Made by a program: the position numbers and the translations under genes. This document shows positions 41,593-50,329 of a stretch of DNA of 64,000 bases, in pieces (position 1 is the stretch's first letter; each line of letters opens with the position of its first letter). The stretch is from Oscillospiraceae bacterium. GTDB taxonomy: Bacteria > Bacillota > Clostridia > Oscillospirales > Ruminococcaceae. Location: positions 1 through 64,000 of the forward strand of contig JAIKWY010000044.1 in NCBI GenBank assembly GCA_024684395.1, read 5' to 3'. The notes beneath the pieces are model-generated. The model was not told the DNA's origin. It did not search any database and worked only from the letters and a program-made list of their open reading frames with translations.

Positions 41593-42984
41593 ATGAGTAA
41601 GATCCAGCGTTTTTTTGACGATATGAAGCAGAAAAAGGTAGCATTCATCGGTACCGGCGTGAGCCATACCGACCTGATCACCGTATTCCGTGAGAAGGGC
41701 ATTGACGTGACGGTCTGCGACAAGCGCAGCGCCGACAAGTTCCAGGAGGTCTTCGACAAGCTCTCCGGCATGGGCGTCAAGTTCATCCTCGGTGAGAACT
41801 ACCTTGATTCTCTGACAGATTTTGATGTCGTGTTCCGTACACCGGGCATGTATTTCAACAACCCCGCCCTCACCAAGGCAAGAGAAGCGGGCGTTGTCAT
41901 CACATCCGAGATGGAGGTCTTCTTCGACCTCTGCCCGTGCAAGATCTATGCCGTGACCGGTTCGGACGGTAAGTCCACCTCGACCACGCTCATCGCAGAG
42001 ATCCTTGCCGCTGCCGGCAAGCGTGTCCACAAGGGCGGCAACATCGGCAGAGCGCTTCTGCCCATCATCGAGGAGATCCGGGAGGACGATGCAGCCGTCG
42101 TGGAGCTCTCGAGCTTCCAGCTCATCTCCATGCGCAAGAGCCCGGATGTGGCGCTCATCACGAACATCACCCCGAATCACCTTGACGTTCACGGCACGAT
42201 GGAGGAATATACCCAGTGCAAGATCAATCTGATCGCACATCAGAATGCTTTCTCCCGCACCGTGCTCAACCTCGACAACGAGGGCACCAAGGCACTCGCA
42301 CCGCTGGTACGCGGCAGACTGAACTGGTTCTCCCGCCAGACAACGGTTGAGCGTGGCGCCTTCCTCCGTGAGGACGGTATGCTCTGCTATACCGAAAAGG
42401 GCGAAGTGACGCCCGTTGTCCGCAAGGAGGACATCCGCATCCCCGGTATGCACAATGTCGAGAACTTCCTCGGCGTGATCGCTGCGCTCTGGGGCGATGT
42501 GGAGATCAAGGACATTGTCAAGGTCGCCAAGGAATTTGGCGGCGTGGAGCATCGTATCGAGTTTGTCCGTGAGCTGCACGGGGTCAAGTGGTATAACGAC
42601 TCCATCGCCACGAGCCCGACAAGAGTGCTCGCCGGTCTGCGGAGCTTTGACCAGAAGATCATCGTTTTGGCTGGCGGCTATGACAAGAAGATCCCCTTCG
42701 AGCCGATGGCAGAGACCGTCTGCGACAGGGTAAAGCTGCTCATCCTCATGGGCGTGACGGCGGAGAAGATCGAGAAGGCTGTGACCGGTGCGAAGAACTA
42801 CGACCCGGCAAACATCCGCATCCTCCATGCATCCTCGATGGAGGAGGCAGTCGAGATCGCCGCAAAGGAAGCACAGCGTGGCGACATCGTCACCCTCTCC
42901 CCGGCATGTGCCAGCTTTGACCTCTATCCGAACTTCGAGGTAAGAGGACAGCACTTCAAGCGCCTTGTAAAGGAGCTGCAATAA
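41593..42984 (+). CDS. murD: UDP-N-acetylmuramoyl-L-alanine:D-glutamate ligase (MurD)
   Basis: MurD adds D-Glu to UDP-MurNAc-L-Ala in the cytoplasm. The 463-aa protein has an N-terminal UDP-binding domain (VAFIGTGVSHTDL), the P-loop VTGSDGKSTSTTL (near residue 118), VELSSFQL, TNITPNHLDVHGTMEEY, and a C-terminal domain with LAGGYDKKIPFE and SPACASFDLYPNFEVRG. The start follows a weak GGAGGC site. The stop overlaps the next ATG (TAATG). Confidence 0.95.
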   Translation: MSKIQRFFDDMKQKKVAFIGTGVSHTDLITVFREKGIDVTVCDKRSADKFQEVFDKLSGMGVKFILGENYLDSLTDFDVVFRTPGMYFNNPALTKAREAGVVITSEMEVFFDLCPCKIYAVTGSDGKSTSTTLIAEILAAAGKRVHKGGNIGRALLPIIEEIREDDAAVVELSSFQLISMRKSPDVALITNITPNHLDVHGTMEEYTQCKINLIAHQNAFSRTVLNLDNEGTKALAPLVRGRLNWFSRQTTVERGAFLREDGMLCYTEKGEVTPVVRKEDIRIPGMHNVENFLGVIAALWGDVEIKDIVKVAKEFGGVEHRIEFVRELHGVKWYNDSIATSPTRVLAGLRSFDQKIIVLAGGYDKKIPFEPMAETVCDRVKLLILMGVTAEKIEKAVTGAKNYDPANIRILHASSMEEAVEIAAKEAQRGDIVTLSPACASFDLYPNFEVRGQHFKRLVKELQ

Positions 42985-44006
42985 TGACAAGAGAAACGCT
43001 CACAGAGACGCTCACTGCTCTCTGCAAGGCAGCCGGCATCTCCGGCGATGAGACAGCCGCCGCAGAAACGGCGCTCGGCTATCTCAGGAATTACAGCAAG
43101 GATGCGCAGATCGTCCGGGGGAACGTGACCGGCACGATCCCCTGCGGGAACGAGAACGCCCCGTGGGTGCTGCTCGATGCGCATATCGACCAGGTCGGTC
43201 TGATCGTGACCTCGGTCACGGAGGACGGCTTTGTGACGGTCGGGAACATCGGCGGTCTGGACAGACGGCTGTTCCCCGACCAGCATGTGAAGATCTTCGG
43301 GACAGAGCCCGTTGACGGCATTCTGTGCTGTATGCCGCCCCATCTGACGAACGGAGACGAGAAGGTGCAGAAGATCACCGATGTCCGCATCGACACCGGC
43401 TATCCGGCGGAGGAGCTGCGCAAGCTCGTGCAGCCGGGTGACAGCGTGGTATTCTGCGGCGTGACAGGAGCGCTCCCGGGCGGACGTTTCACCTCCCCGG
43501 CGCTCGATGACCGCTGCGGCGTGGCTGCCATCCTCCATGCCCTCGATCTGACGGCAGAGGATGCGCTCCCCTGCAACGTGGCAGTGCTCTTCTCCACACA
43601 GGAGGAGGTCGGCGAGCGTGGCGCTGCGATCGGCTGCTTTGCGGCGGATCCGGATATCGCACTGGCGGTGGATGTGTCCTTCGCCGGTGACGGAGACCGC
43701 AATGAGACCGGCAAAATGGGCAGCGGTGCGATGATCGGCTTTTCGCCGTCACTCGACCGGAAGCTGTCAAAGGCGCTCGTTGCCGCTGCTGACAAGGCGG
43801 AGATCCCCTTCCAGTATGAAGTCATGGCGGGTACGACCGGCACGAATGCCGACCAGTTCTCCGTCTGCCGGGAGGGCGTGCGGGCTTGTACCGTGTCCAT
43901 CCCGCTCGATTACATGCACACGCCCGTGGAGGTCATCGACCTTGCGGACGTGGAGTACACCGGCGCACTGATGGCGGCCTATCTGAGGGGGTGTGCCGCA
44001 TGCTGA
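42984..44006 (+). CDS. M42-family metallopeptidase, paralogue 1
   Basis: The 340-aa protein has the M42/PepA-glucanase pattern: the metal histidine in LLDAHIDQVG, an Asp in LDDRCGVAAI, the catalytic Glu pair in STQEEVGERG, and a late GTTGTNADQF with an MHTPVEV histidine. These are dinuclear cobalt/zinc aminopeptidases forming cytoplasmic tetrahedral complexes. It is coupled to murD (TAATG) and to the second M42 gene, which it overlaps by 7 bp. Confidence 0.92.
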   Translation: MTRETLTETLTALCKAAGISGDETAAAETALGYLRNYSKDAQIVRGNVTGTIPCGNENAPWVLLDAHIDQVGLIVTSVTEDGFVTVGNIGGLDRRLFPDQHVKIFGTEPVDGILCCMPPHLTNGDEKVQKITDVRIDTGYPAEELRKLVQPGDSVVFCGVTGALPGGRFTSPALDDRCGVAAILHALDLTAEDALPCNVAVLFSTQEEVGERGAAIGCFAADPDIALAVDVSFAGDGDRNETGKMGSGAMIGFSPSLDRKLSKALVAAADKAEIPFQYEVMAGTTGTNADQFSVCREGVRACTVSIPLDYMHTPVEVIDLADVEYTGALMAAYLRGCAAC

Positions 44007-45034
44007 TGACCTATCTGAAGGAGCTCTGTGCCCTCTGCGGCATCTCCGGCGACGAAGGCGCAGTCCGGGACTATTTACAGGAGAATATCAGAGATTTTCC
44101 GGGCATTATAGATATGCATACCGATGCCCTCGGGAATCTCCTTGTACATAAACAAGGCAAAGCCCCCGCAAAGCACACCGTGCTGATCGGTGCGCACATG
44201 GATGAAGTCGGGCTCATCATCACGGATGTCCAGAAGGATGGTCTGTGTACGGTCGATGCCGTCGGCGGCGTGGATGCCGATGCGGTCATCGGGCGAGCCG
44301 TGCAGGTACCGGGCGTCGGGCTCGGCGTGATCGGTGCCACGCCCATCCACAAGCTCAAGGGCGATGCCAAGGACAAAAAGCCGGAGATGCGTGATCTGCG
44401 GCTCGACCTCGGCGCACGGAGCTTCGAGGAAACGAGCAAGCTCGTGCAGGGCGGTGAATCCGTCTGCTTCCACAGCGAATGGACGGAGCTCGGCGGCGGA
44501 AAAGTGACCTCGAAGGCGATCGACGACCGCTTCGGCTGTGCGGCGATGCTATGTATGCTTTCGGGCGACATCCCCTATGATACGTGGTTCTGCTTCTTCG
44601 TACAGGAGGAAGTCGGGCTGCGTGGCTCCAAAACGGCAGCCTATGCCGTGGATCCTGCGGCGGCGCTCATCTTAGAGACGACCACGGCGGCAGACCTTGA
44701 CGGCGTGGAGGGCGATGCAGCTGTCTGCAAGCTCGGCGGCGGTCCTGTGGTGCCGTTCATGGACAGACGGACGATCTATGACAAGGAGCTGTACCGTGCG
44801 GCTTTTGCGGAAGCCGAGCGGCTCGGCATCCCGTGCCAGACCAAGACCCGCATTGCCGGCGGCAACGATGCCGGCTCCGTTTCCCAGACGAGAGAGGGCG
44901 CGAAAACGCTCGCCATTTCGATCCCGTGCCGCTATCTGCACACGCCCTATACCGTGGCGCAGGTGAGCGATATGGAGCAGAGCCTACAGCTTGCAAAAGC
45001 GATGCTCAGCCGTCTGCATGAGGCAGAAGTATGA
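44000..45034 (+). CDS. M42-family metallopeptidase, paralogue 2
   Basis: The 344-aa protein has LIGAHMDEVG, IDDRFGCAAM, FVQEEVGLRG, a late GGNDAGSVSQTREG and YLHTPYTV. It is closer to the canonical M42 motifs (HMDEVG) than its upstream neighbour. The ATG at 44000 lies inside the end of paralogue 1. Two adjacent genes suggest a hetero-oligomeric peptidase or divided specificity. It overlaps the acetyltransferase gene by ATGA. Confidence 0.92.
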   Translation: MLMTYLKELCALCGISGDEGAVRDYLQENIRDFPGIIDMHTDALGNLLVHKQGKAPAKHTVLIGAHMDEVGLIITDVQKDGLCTVDAVGGVDADAVIGRAVQVPGVGLGVIGATPIHKLKGDAKDKKPEMRDLRLDLGARSFEETSKLVQGGESVCFHSEWTELGGGKVTSKAIDDRFGCAAMLCMLSGDIPYDTWFCFFVQEEVGLRGSKTAAYAVDPAAALILETTTAADLDGVEGDAAVCKLGGGPVVPFMDRRTIYDKELYRAAFAEAERLGIPCQTKTRIAGGNDAGSVSQTREGAKTLAISIPCRYLHTPYTVAQVSDMEQSLQLAKAMLSRLHEAEV

Positions 45035-45669
45035 CCGAGCTTGAAAAAATGCTTGCCGGGATGGTCTATGACCCGTCCGATCCGGTGCTGATGGCAAAGC
45101 GGCTCCGGGCGCACAAGCTCTGGCAGCAGTTCAACAGCACGTTCGAGGATGAGGAGGAGCGCCGCAGAGAGCTCTTACTTGCGCTGTTCCCGCATCTCGG
45201 GGAGGGGACCTATCTGTCCTCACCGCTCTATGTCGATTACGGCGAATTTACGTCATTCGGCAGGAATTGCTTTTCCAACTTCGACCTGACGATTTTGGAC
45301 ACCTGTCCGGTGACGATCGGGAATGACGTCTTCTTCGGTCCGAGCTGCTCTCTGCTCACGCCCCTGCATTCTCTGATCGCAGAGGAGCGCCGGCAGAAGC
45401 GCCGGGAAGACGGGAGCCTGTATGACTATGAATACGGCGCCCCCATCACCATCGGGGACGACTGCTGGTTCGGCGGGAGCGTGACCGTCTGCGGCGGTGT
45501 GACCATCGGTGCCGGCAGCGTGATCGGTGCGGGGAGTGTCGTCATCCGGGACATCCCGGCGGGCGTCTTAGCCGCAGGCAACCCCTGCAAGGTCATCCGC
45601 CCGATCACCGAAGCGGATTCCATGTACAAGAAGCGGCATCTTTTCCCCGAGATGGGGTGTGGGGCGTAG
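45031..45669 (+). CDS. Maltose/galactoside O-acetyltransferase family protein
   Basis: The 212-aa protein has the Mac domain at the N terminus (EKMLAGMVYDPSDPVLMAKR) and a left-handed beta helix of hexapeptide repeats (ITIGDDCWFGGSVTVCGGVTIG in sequence), ending with the LAAGNPCKVIRPI family signature. The catalytic His is in LLTPLHSL. It transfers acetyl from acetyl-CoA to a sugar hydroxyl; the acceptor is unknown. It is last in the murD-M42-M42 cluster. Confidence 0.92.
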   Translation: MTELEKMLAGMVYDPSDPVLMAKRLRAHKLWQQFNSTFEDEEERRRELLLALFPHLGEGTYLSSPLYVDYGEFTSFGRNCFSNFDLTILDTCPVTIGNDVFFGPSCSLLTPLHSLIAEERRQKRREDGSLYDYEYGAPITIGDDCWFGGSVTVCGGVTIGAGSVIGAGSVVIRDIPAGVLAAGNPCKVIRPITEADSMYKKRHLFPEMGCGA

Positions 45670-45709
45670 CCCCACGGCGGGTCGGGGCGCGCCAGCGCCC
45701 CTATCATCC

Positions 45710-45772
45710 TCCCCCGCTTGCGGGGGAGGTGCCGCCGAACGGCGGCGGAGGGGGTGGCTCAAAGGTGAGCTG
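45710..45772 (+). repeat. Intergenic repeat family Q, copy 1
   Basis: A CCTCCCCCGC/GCGGGGGAGG hairpin is joined to GTGCCGCCGAACGGCGGC. The 31 bp at 45724-45754 are identical to 53565-53595 apart from flanks. It is preceded by two more GC hairpins (TGGGGCGTAGCCCCA and GGGGCGCGCCAGCGCCCC). The same motif style is common between genes of gut Firmicutes. Confidence 0.65.
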
Positions 45773-45811
45773 TCCTGAGAAACATCACTTCCCCTGAACA
45801 GGAGAATTACC

Positions 45812-46603
45812 ATGATACGACAAATCACCAAGGAGTGTGACCTGAACACCTATCTCCTCCGCAAAACATGGCGGGGGCGGAAGATGTTCTCGATGTACAA
45901 AGCCTACGGGCTGACCTATCCTTTCTGCCAGTTCTTTGCGGTCGGGGAGGAGGGCGTGCTGCTCGTGTTCAACAGCACCATCCTCATCGTCAATGCAGCC
46001 GAGAGCGAAGCGGAGGACTTAGCGGCATTCATCCGGATGCACGCGCCGTTCCGTGTGGAATGCAATGAGCCGGTACGTGCCAGGCTCGATGCCCTGCTGC
46101 CGGAGTATACCTCGCTGCACCGGACGACCTTCGGGCTCCAGCCGGATCCGGAGGCGGCTTCGGTGGAGGAGTTTGTGGAGATGAACCCCTCCCTCGATGA
46201 GGTCTACCGCATTTTGCAGGCGGGCTTCCCGAATTTGCAGGACTATGCCCTCTGGTATACGGATACCTCGCACCGCTGCCGCCACGGCGTGAGCCATGTG
46301 CTGACGTATAAGGGCAGCACGACGGCGACCATCATGTTCGACATCGACAACCATGTGCTCGTGGGCGAGGTGGCAACACTGCCGGAAGCACGGGGGCTCG
46401 GTCATGCACGGAGCTTCCTGCGCTGGCTGGCGCTCTGGCTGGCACAGTTTGACAAGCAGGCGGTGCTCTATGCACTCGACATCCGGGAGAGCTTTTACCG
46501 GGAGATCGGCTTCACCGTGGAGGAGACGGAATTCGTTCTCGAACGGACAGCCGATGAAAAGGATCAGATCACGAAGGGACTTTTGGACAATGGGAATGCT
46601 TGA
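45812..46603 (+). CDS. GNAT-family acetyltransferase-like protein
   Basis: The 263-aa protein has an unrecognised N-terminal half and a C-terminal GNAT fold: VLVGEVATLPEARGLGHARSFLRWLALWL contains the acetyl-CoA loop (ARGLGHA, variant of RxxGxG/A), followed by ALDIRESFYREIGF. The substrate is unknown. The ribosome site is CAGGAG. Its 3' end overlaps the next gene by 14 bp, implying coupled translation. Confidence 0.82.
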   Translation: MIRQITKECDLNTYLLRKTWRGRKMFSMYKAYGLTYPFCQFFAVGEEGVLLVFNSTILIVNAAESEAEDLAAFIRMHAPFRVECNEPVRARLDALLPEYTSLHRTTFGLQPDPEAASVEEFVEMNPSLDEVYRILQAGFPNLQDYALWYTDTSHRCRHGVSHVLTYKGSTTATIMFDIDNHVLVGEVATLPEARGLGHARSFLRWLALWLAQFDKQAVLYALDIRESFYREIGFTVEETEFVLERTADEKDQITKGLLDNGNA

Positions 46604-47864
46604 TTATTTTGCGATCGACCCTCGCCTTGCAAAGCTCGGTGAGGAAGCGGAAAACGCCTGTGCAGCGACATTTGCACGTATTGAGGAGACGGCACGGCAC
46701 AACGCCGCCAAGGTGCTCCGGGCATTTGCGGACAACCGTGTCAGCGAAGCCTGCTTCGGGGCAAGCACCGGCTACGGCTACGGCGACCTCGGGCGGGATG
46801 TCCTCGACAAGGTCTGGGCACAGGTACTCGGTGCGGAGGATGCGCTCGTCCGGCACAATTTCGTGTCCGGCACCCATGCGCTGACCGTGGCGCTGTTCGG
46901 GGTGCTCCGACCGGGCGACAGGATGGTCGCCGTCACCGGAAAACCCTATGATACGCTCGAACCCGTGCTCGGCTTGCAGGGAAAGCCGGGGGACGGCTCG
47001 CTGAAGGACTTCGGCGTGATCTACAGCCAGATCGACCTGCGGAATGACGGGATGCCCGACCTCGAAGCCATCGAGAAGCGCATCACCGGGGCGAAGATCG
47101 CCTATATCCAGCGCTCCCGGGGCTATTCCCTGCGGGAGGCGTTCACCATCGACACCATTGCGCAGATCGTCAAGGCGGTGCGCCGTGGTGCGCCGGATGC
47201 GATCATCATGGTGGACAACTGCTACGGCGAATTTGTCGAAACACAGGAGCCTTTGGAGGTCGGTGCCGACATCATCATCGGCTCGATGATCAAGAATGCC
47301 GGCGGCGGCATCGCCCGGACGGGCGGCTATATCGCAGGACGGGCGGATCTCGTGGAAAAATGTGCCTATCGGCTGACCTGTGTCGGACTCGGCAAGGAGG
47401 TCGGCTGTACGCTCGGCATGAACCGGGAGCTGTTCCAGGGGCTGTTCATGGCACCGGATATTGTCGAAAATGCGATGAAAGCCGCAGTCTTCGCCTCCCA
47501 GCTCTTCACCATGCTCGGCTTCAGGTGCTCCCCCACAGCGGATGCACAACGGGGCGACATCGTGACGGCGGTCGAGCTGCGGACGGCAGAGAACCTCTGC
47601 GCCTTCTGCCGGGGCATCCAGAAGGGCTCCCCGGTCGATGCCTATGTCACACCGGAGCCGTGGGATATGCCCGGGTATACCGATCAGGTCATCATGGCGG
47701 CGGGCGCCTTCACCAACGGCGCATCCATCGAGCTTTCGGCAGACGGTCCCCTGCGTGAGCCCTTTGCGGCATGGATGCAGGGCGGCATCAGCTATAACAG
47801 CGGCAGGATCTCCGTCCTCTTAGCAGCACAGGAGCTGCTCGGCGGCGGGCTCATCACATTATGA
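46590..47864 (+). CDS. Methionine gamma-lyase-family (aluminium-resistance type) PLP protein
   Basis: The 424-aa protein matches the PLP fold-type I family often labelled aluminium resistance/methionine gamma-lyase: FGASTGYGYGDLGRDVLDKVWAQ, VRHNFVSGTHALTVALFGVLRPGD, the PLP-Asp region IIMVDNCYGEFVE and the lysine in IGSMIKNAGGGIARTGGYI. The true reaction is unproven; C-S lyase activity is presumed. The start lies inside the upstream GNAT gene. ATG at 46596 is an alternative start. Confidence 0.9.
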   Translation: MGMLDYFAIDPRLAKLGEEAENACAATFARIEETARHNAAKVLRAFADNRVSEACFGASTGYGYGDLGRDVLDKVWAQVLGAEDALVRHNFVSGTHALTVALFGVLRPGDRMVAVTGKPYDTLEPVLGLQGKPGDGSLKDFGVIYSQIDLRNDGMPDLEAIEKRITGAKIAYIQRSRGYSLREAFTIDTIAQIVKAVRRGAPDAIIMVDNCYGEFVETQEPLEVGADIIIGSMIKNAGGGIARTGGYIAGRADLVEKCAYRLTCVGLGKEVGCTLGMNRELFQGLFMAPDIVENAMKAAVFASQLFTMLGFRCSPTADAQRGDIVTAVELRTAENLCAFCRGIQKGSPVDAYVTPEPWDMPGYTDQVIMAAGAFTNGASIELSADGPLREPFAAWMQGGISYNSGRISVLLAAQELLGGGLITL

Positions 47865-47868
47865 TGTT

Positions 47869-47917
47869 ACCTCTAAAACATTGTTTTTAGAGGTGAGCAT
47901 GGGGCGAAGCCCCACAC
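47869..47917 (+). repeat. Intergenic repeat family S, copy 2
   Basis: A hairpin CCTCTAAAA-CATTG-TTTTTAGAGG is followed by TGGGGCGAAGCCCCA. It starts 4 bp after a stop codon, as a terminator would, and matches the module at 33501. Confidence 0.7.
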
Positions 47918-47996
47918 CTAAACCATTTTGCTTTTTGCAAAAAGCTGAATGGGAAGATTTCAGAGATGCTCATAAATCAGCTAAGGAGGGTTTTTC

Positions 47997-48710
47997 ATGG
48001 AAGACAATCAGGAAAAGGTCGATCTCAAAAAGGCTCATGCACAGAGTGACGAGCAGAAAACCAAGCCGAAACGGCATATTTCCATCAAGGCGATCGGCAT
48101 TGTGGTGCTGGCGATCGCTGTGATCGGTCTGATCATCTTCGGCGTGATCAAGCTGTTCCAGTGGCGCAATGACGGCGCTAAATTTGCCGGAACGCTGTCG
48201 GAGCAGATCGGTGTCAGCGCCGAAACTGCGCAGAAATACGCACATATCACCTTGGAGAATGCCTCCCAGTACGCCTGCGTGAACCAGGTCGCCGGGGATT
48301 ATAAGTATCTCTACGAAAGCAAGCGCAGCGTGACCGTCAGCGGCGTGAAGATCCCGCAGTGGGTCATCTACGTCGGCGAGAAGAACGGCATCGTCACGGA
48401 CATCAATTACTATGACTACGCCCAGCTCCAGAAGTTCGGCAGCGGCGTCAAGGTATCCGCCCATGTAGATCCCGCCGGGGTCATCGCAGGCATGGATCCC
48501 GCCACCGTCCAGACCTATACCGGCTTCAAGCCCCTGCGTGTGTCCTATACTGTCGGCGGCATGGAGGAAGCGTACAAGTACTACTACAAGGACGCCAACA
48601 CCGGCAATACCGTGTCCTACATCCTGCGGGTCAACTATGAGAACGGTCTCGCAGTTTCCGCAACCGAGGAAGAGAACCAGTTCATCCTCTCAGTATTGAC
48701 AATTAGCTAA
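47997..48710 (+). CDS. Hypothetical single-pass membrane protein, 237 aa
   Basis: A hydrophilic, Lys-rich cytoplasmic tail (residues 1-30) precedes one membrane helix (IGIVVLAIAVIGLIIFGVI, 33-52). An outer domain of about 180 residues follows, with many Tyr and beta-strand patterns (VTVSGVKIPQWVIYVGEKNGIVTDI). No family is recognised. AAGGAGGG lies 8 nt before the ATG. A family R repeat starts at the base after its stop codon. Confidence 0.75.
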   Translation: MEDNQEKVDLKKAHAQSDEQKTKPKRHISIKAIGIVVLAIAVIGLIIFGVIKLFQWRNDGAKFAGTLSEQIGVSAETAQKYAHITLENASQYACVNQVAGDYKYLYESKRSVTVSGVKIPQWVIYVGEKNGIVTDINYYDYAQLQKFGSGVKVSAHVDPAGVIAGMDPATVQTYTGFKPLRVSYTVGGMEEAYKYYYKDANTGNTVSYILRVNYENGLAVSATEEENQFILSVLTIS

Positions 48711-48985
48711 GCGCGGAGCCCGCGCTGGCGAGTTGCTTCGCAAATTATGGTACTCCATTTCAACGACCACATGCCCCCAATGCTTCGCAAAGGGGGCATC
48801 GCTGTTTTTTCTTATCACATCGCAGCTAAAGCTGCTCCCGTTTCTCTCTTCGGGGTTTCAGACAATGGTGCAGTAAAACTGTTTTCCGCTAAACCGGCGA
48901 AGCCCGATCTCGTTTCCGAGCAAGCTTCTCCTTACCCCCTTGGAGGGCAACAAACAGTCATCCTCTCACACACCAAACACCTCAA
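48711..48985 (+). repeat. Intergenic repeat family R, copy 2, with extra 3' module
   Basis: The hairpin GCGCGGAGCCCGCGC directly follows the stop codon. Next come GTTGCTTCGCAA, then TGCCCCC...GGGGGCA around ATGCTTCGCAAA with a following TGTTTTTTC (a probable terminator at about 48772-48812), then CATCGCAGCTAAAGCTGC. The tail (CGGCGAAGCCCGATCTCGTTT) is shared with 17450-17520. No gene was found in this 329-bp gap. Confidence 0.75.
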
Positions 48986-48989
48986 CGCA

Positions 48990-49021
48990 AAACGCCCCTC
49001 CGCACTTGGCAGAGGGGCGAT
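48990..49021 (-). terminator. Terminator of the UgpC-type ATPase gene
   Basis: A stem CGCCCCTC(TGC) / (GCG)GAGGGGCG on the minus strand followed by TTTTGCGTT, about 20 bp past the stop. Confidence 0.75.
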
Positions 49022-49039
49022 AAACATATCGGATCGGGA

Positions 49040-50197
49040 TCAGTTGACGATGGTCTTCTCGGTCTCCTTGTCGAACAGGTGGATCTTGTTCGGATCGAGC
49101 GCAACCTTGATCTGGTCGCCGGGATGTGCAGTGGTTCTCGGAGATACTCTTGCAGTGATCGGAATACCCTCGCACTCCAGGTACAGGAATGTCTCGGCAC
49201 CCATCATTTCGGTGATCTCGACGTTGCAGTCGATAACACCGGTCTGCGCGGTATTCACGATGTTCTCCTCGTCACGGACGCACTCCGGACGAACACCCAG
49301 GATGACCTCACGCTCTACATAGCGCTCCAGATCAGCCATGACCTTATCACCGGAAACCTTGGACTCCGGCAGAACGATGGTGTACTTGGTGCCTCTGGAG
49401 GACTTGGTATCCTCAGAGCCGAACTCTACATAGTACTGGCCGCCGTCGTTCTTCTTGAGCATAGCGTCGATGAAGTTCATCTGCGGAGAGCCCAGGAAGC
49501 CTGCTACGAACTTGTTGCACGGCTCCTCATAGAGCTTCTGCGGCGTATCGGTCTGCTGGATGAAGCCGTCCTTCATAACAACGATACGGTCACCCATGGT
49601 CATAGCCTCGGTCTGGTCATGCGTTACATAGATGAACGTGGTACCCAGCTTCTTGTGGAGCTTGGAGATCTCAGTTCTCATCTGCGCACGGAGCTTTGCA
49701 TCGAGGTTGGACAGCGGCTCGTCGAGCAGGAACACCTTCGGGGAACGTACAATGGCACGACCCAGCGCAACTCTCTGTCTCTGACCACCGGACATAGCCT
49801 TCGGCTTTCTGTCGAGCAGGTGAGACAGGTCGAGGATTCTTGCAGCCTCTTCTACCTTACGGGCGATCTCGTCCTTCGGCACCTTGCGGAGCTTCAGACC
49901 GAACGCCATGTTCTCAAATACGGTCATGTGCGGGTACAGAGCGTAGTTCTGGAAAACCATCGCAATATCTCTGTCCTTCGGCGCAATGTCGTTTACGAGA
50001 CGGTCGCCGATATACAGCTCGCCCTCTGTGATCTCCTCCAGACCGGCGATCATACGCAGTGTGGTGGACTTACCGCATCCGGAAGGTCCAACGAGGATGA
50101 TAAACTCCTTATCTCTGATTTCAAGGTTTACATCGGTTACAGCTACAAAGCCGCCGGGATACTTCTTATAAATACCTCTGAGTGATAAACCAGCCAT
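49040..50197 (-). CDS. ugpC: Sugar ABC transporter ATP-binding protein, UgpC/MsmK/MsmX type
   Basis: The 385-aa protein has Walker [10 protein letters not shown], the Q-loop [12 protein letters not shown], signature SGGQRQR, Walker [13 protein letters not shown]-loop VTHDQTEA, and a C-terminal MalK-type OB/TOBE regulatory domain. No permease or binding protein is beside it, as with MsmX-like ATPases that power many sugar importers. ATG 50197 is preferred over the in-frame TTG at 50206 because GGAGG is only 1 nt before that TTG. Confidence 0.94.
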   Translation of the reverse strand: MAGLSLRGIYKKYPGGFVAVTDVNLEIRDKEFIILVGPSGCGKSTTLRMIAGLEEITEGELYIGDRLVNDIAPKDRDIAMVFQNYALYPHMTVFENMAFGLKLRKVPKDEIARKVEEAARILDLSHLLDRKPKAMSGGQRQRVALGRAIVRSPKVFLLDEPLSNLDAKLRAQMRTEISKLHKKLGTTFIYVTHDQTEAMTMGDRIVVMKDGFIQQTDTPQKLYEEPCNKFVAGFLGSPQMNFIDAMLKKNDGGQYYVEFGSEDTKSSRGTKYTIVLPESKVSGDKVMADLERYVEREVILGVRPECVRDEENIVNTAQTGVIDCNVEITEMMGAETFLYLECEGIPITARVSPRTTAHPGDQIKVALDPNKIHLFDKETEKTIVN

Positions 50198-50236
50198 GTA
50201 TTCCAATCCTCCGTTTACAAATTTTCAGACGCCGCA

Positions 50237-50259
50237 GCATAACTTATGCATAGTTATGC
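50237..50259. promoter_or_regulatory. Palindrome in the ugpC leader
   Basis: GCATAACT-N7-AGTTATGC lies between the -10 box and the ribosome site, with CGCA/TGCG-like outer bases. It is a candidate operator (for example for a sugar-responsive repressor) or an RNA hairpin. Confidence 0.55.
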
Positions 50260-50282
50260 CGTGCGGAGTTCTGTCTATAACT

Positions 50283-50311
50283 ATCATACCAAATTAAGCA
50301 TTATTTTTCAA
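50283..50311 (-). promoter_or_regulatory. Promoter of ugpC
   Basis: TTGAAA (50311-50306), a 17-bp AT-rich spacer and TATGAT (50288-50283) on the minus strand. Confidence 0.78.
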
Positions 50312-50329
50312 GTCGCTAATTACATAAAG

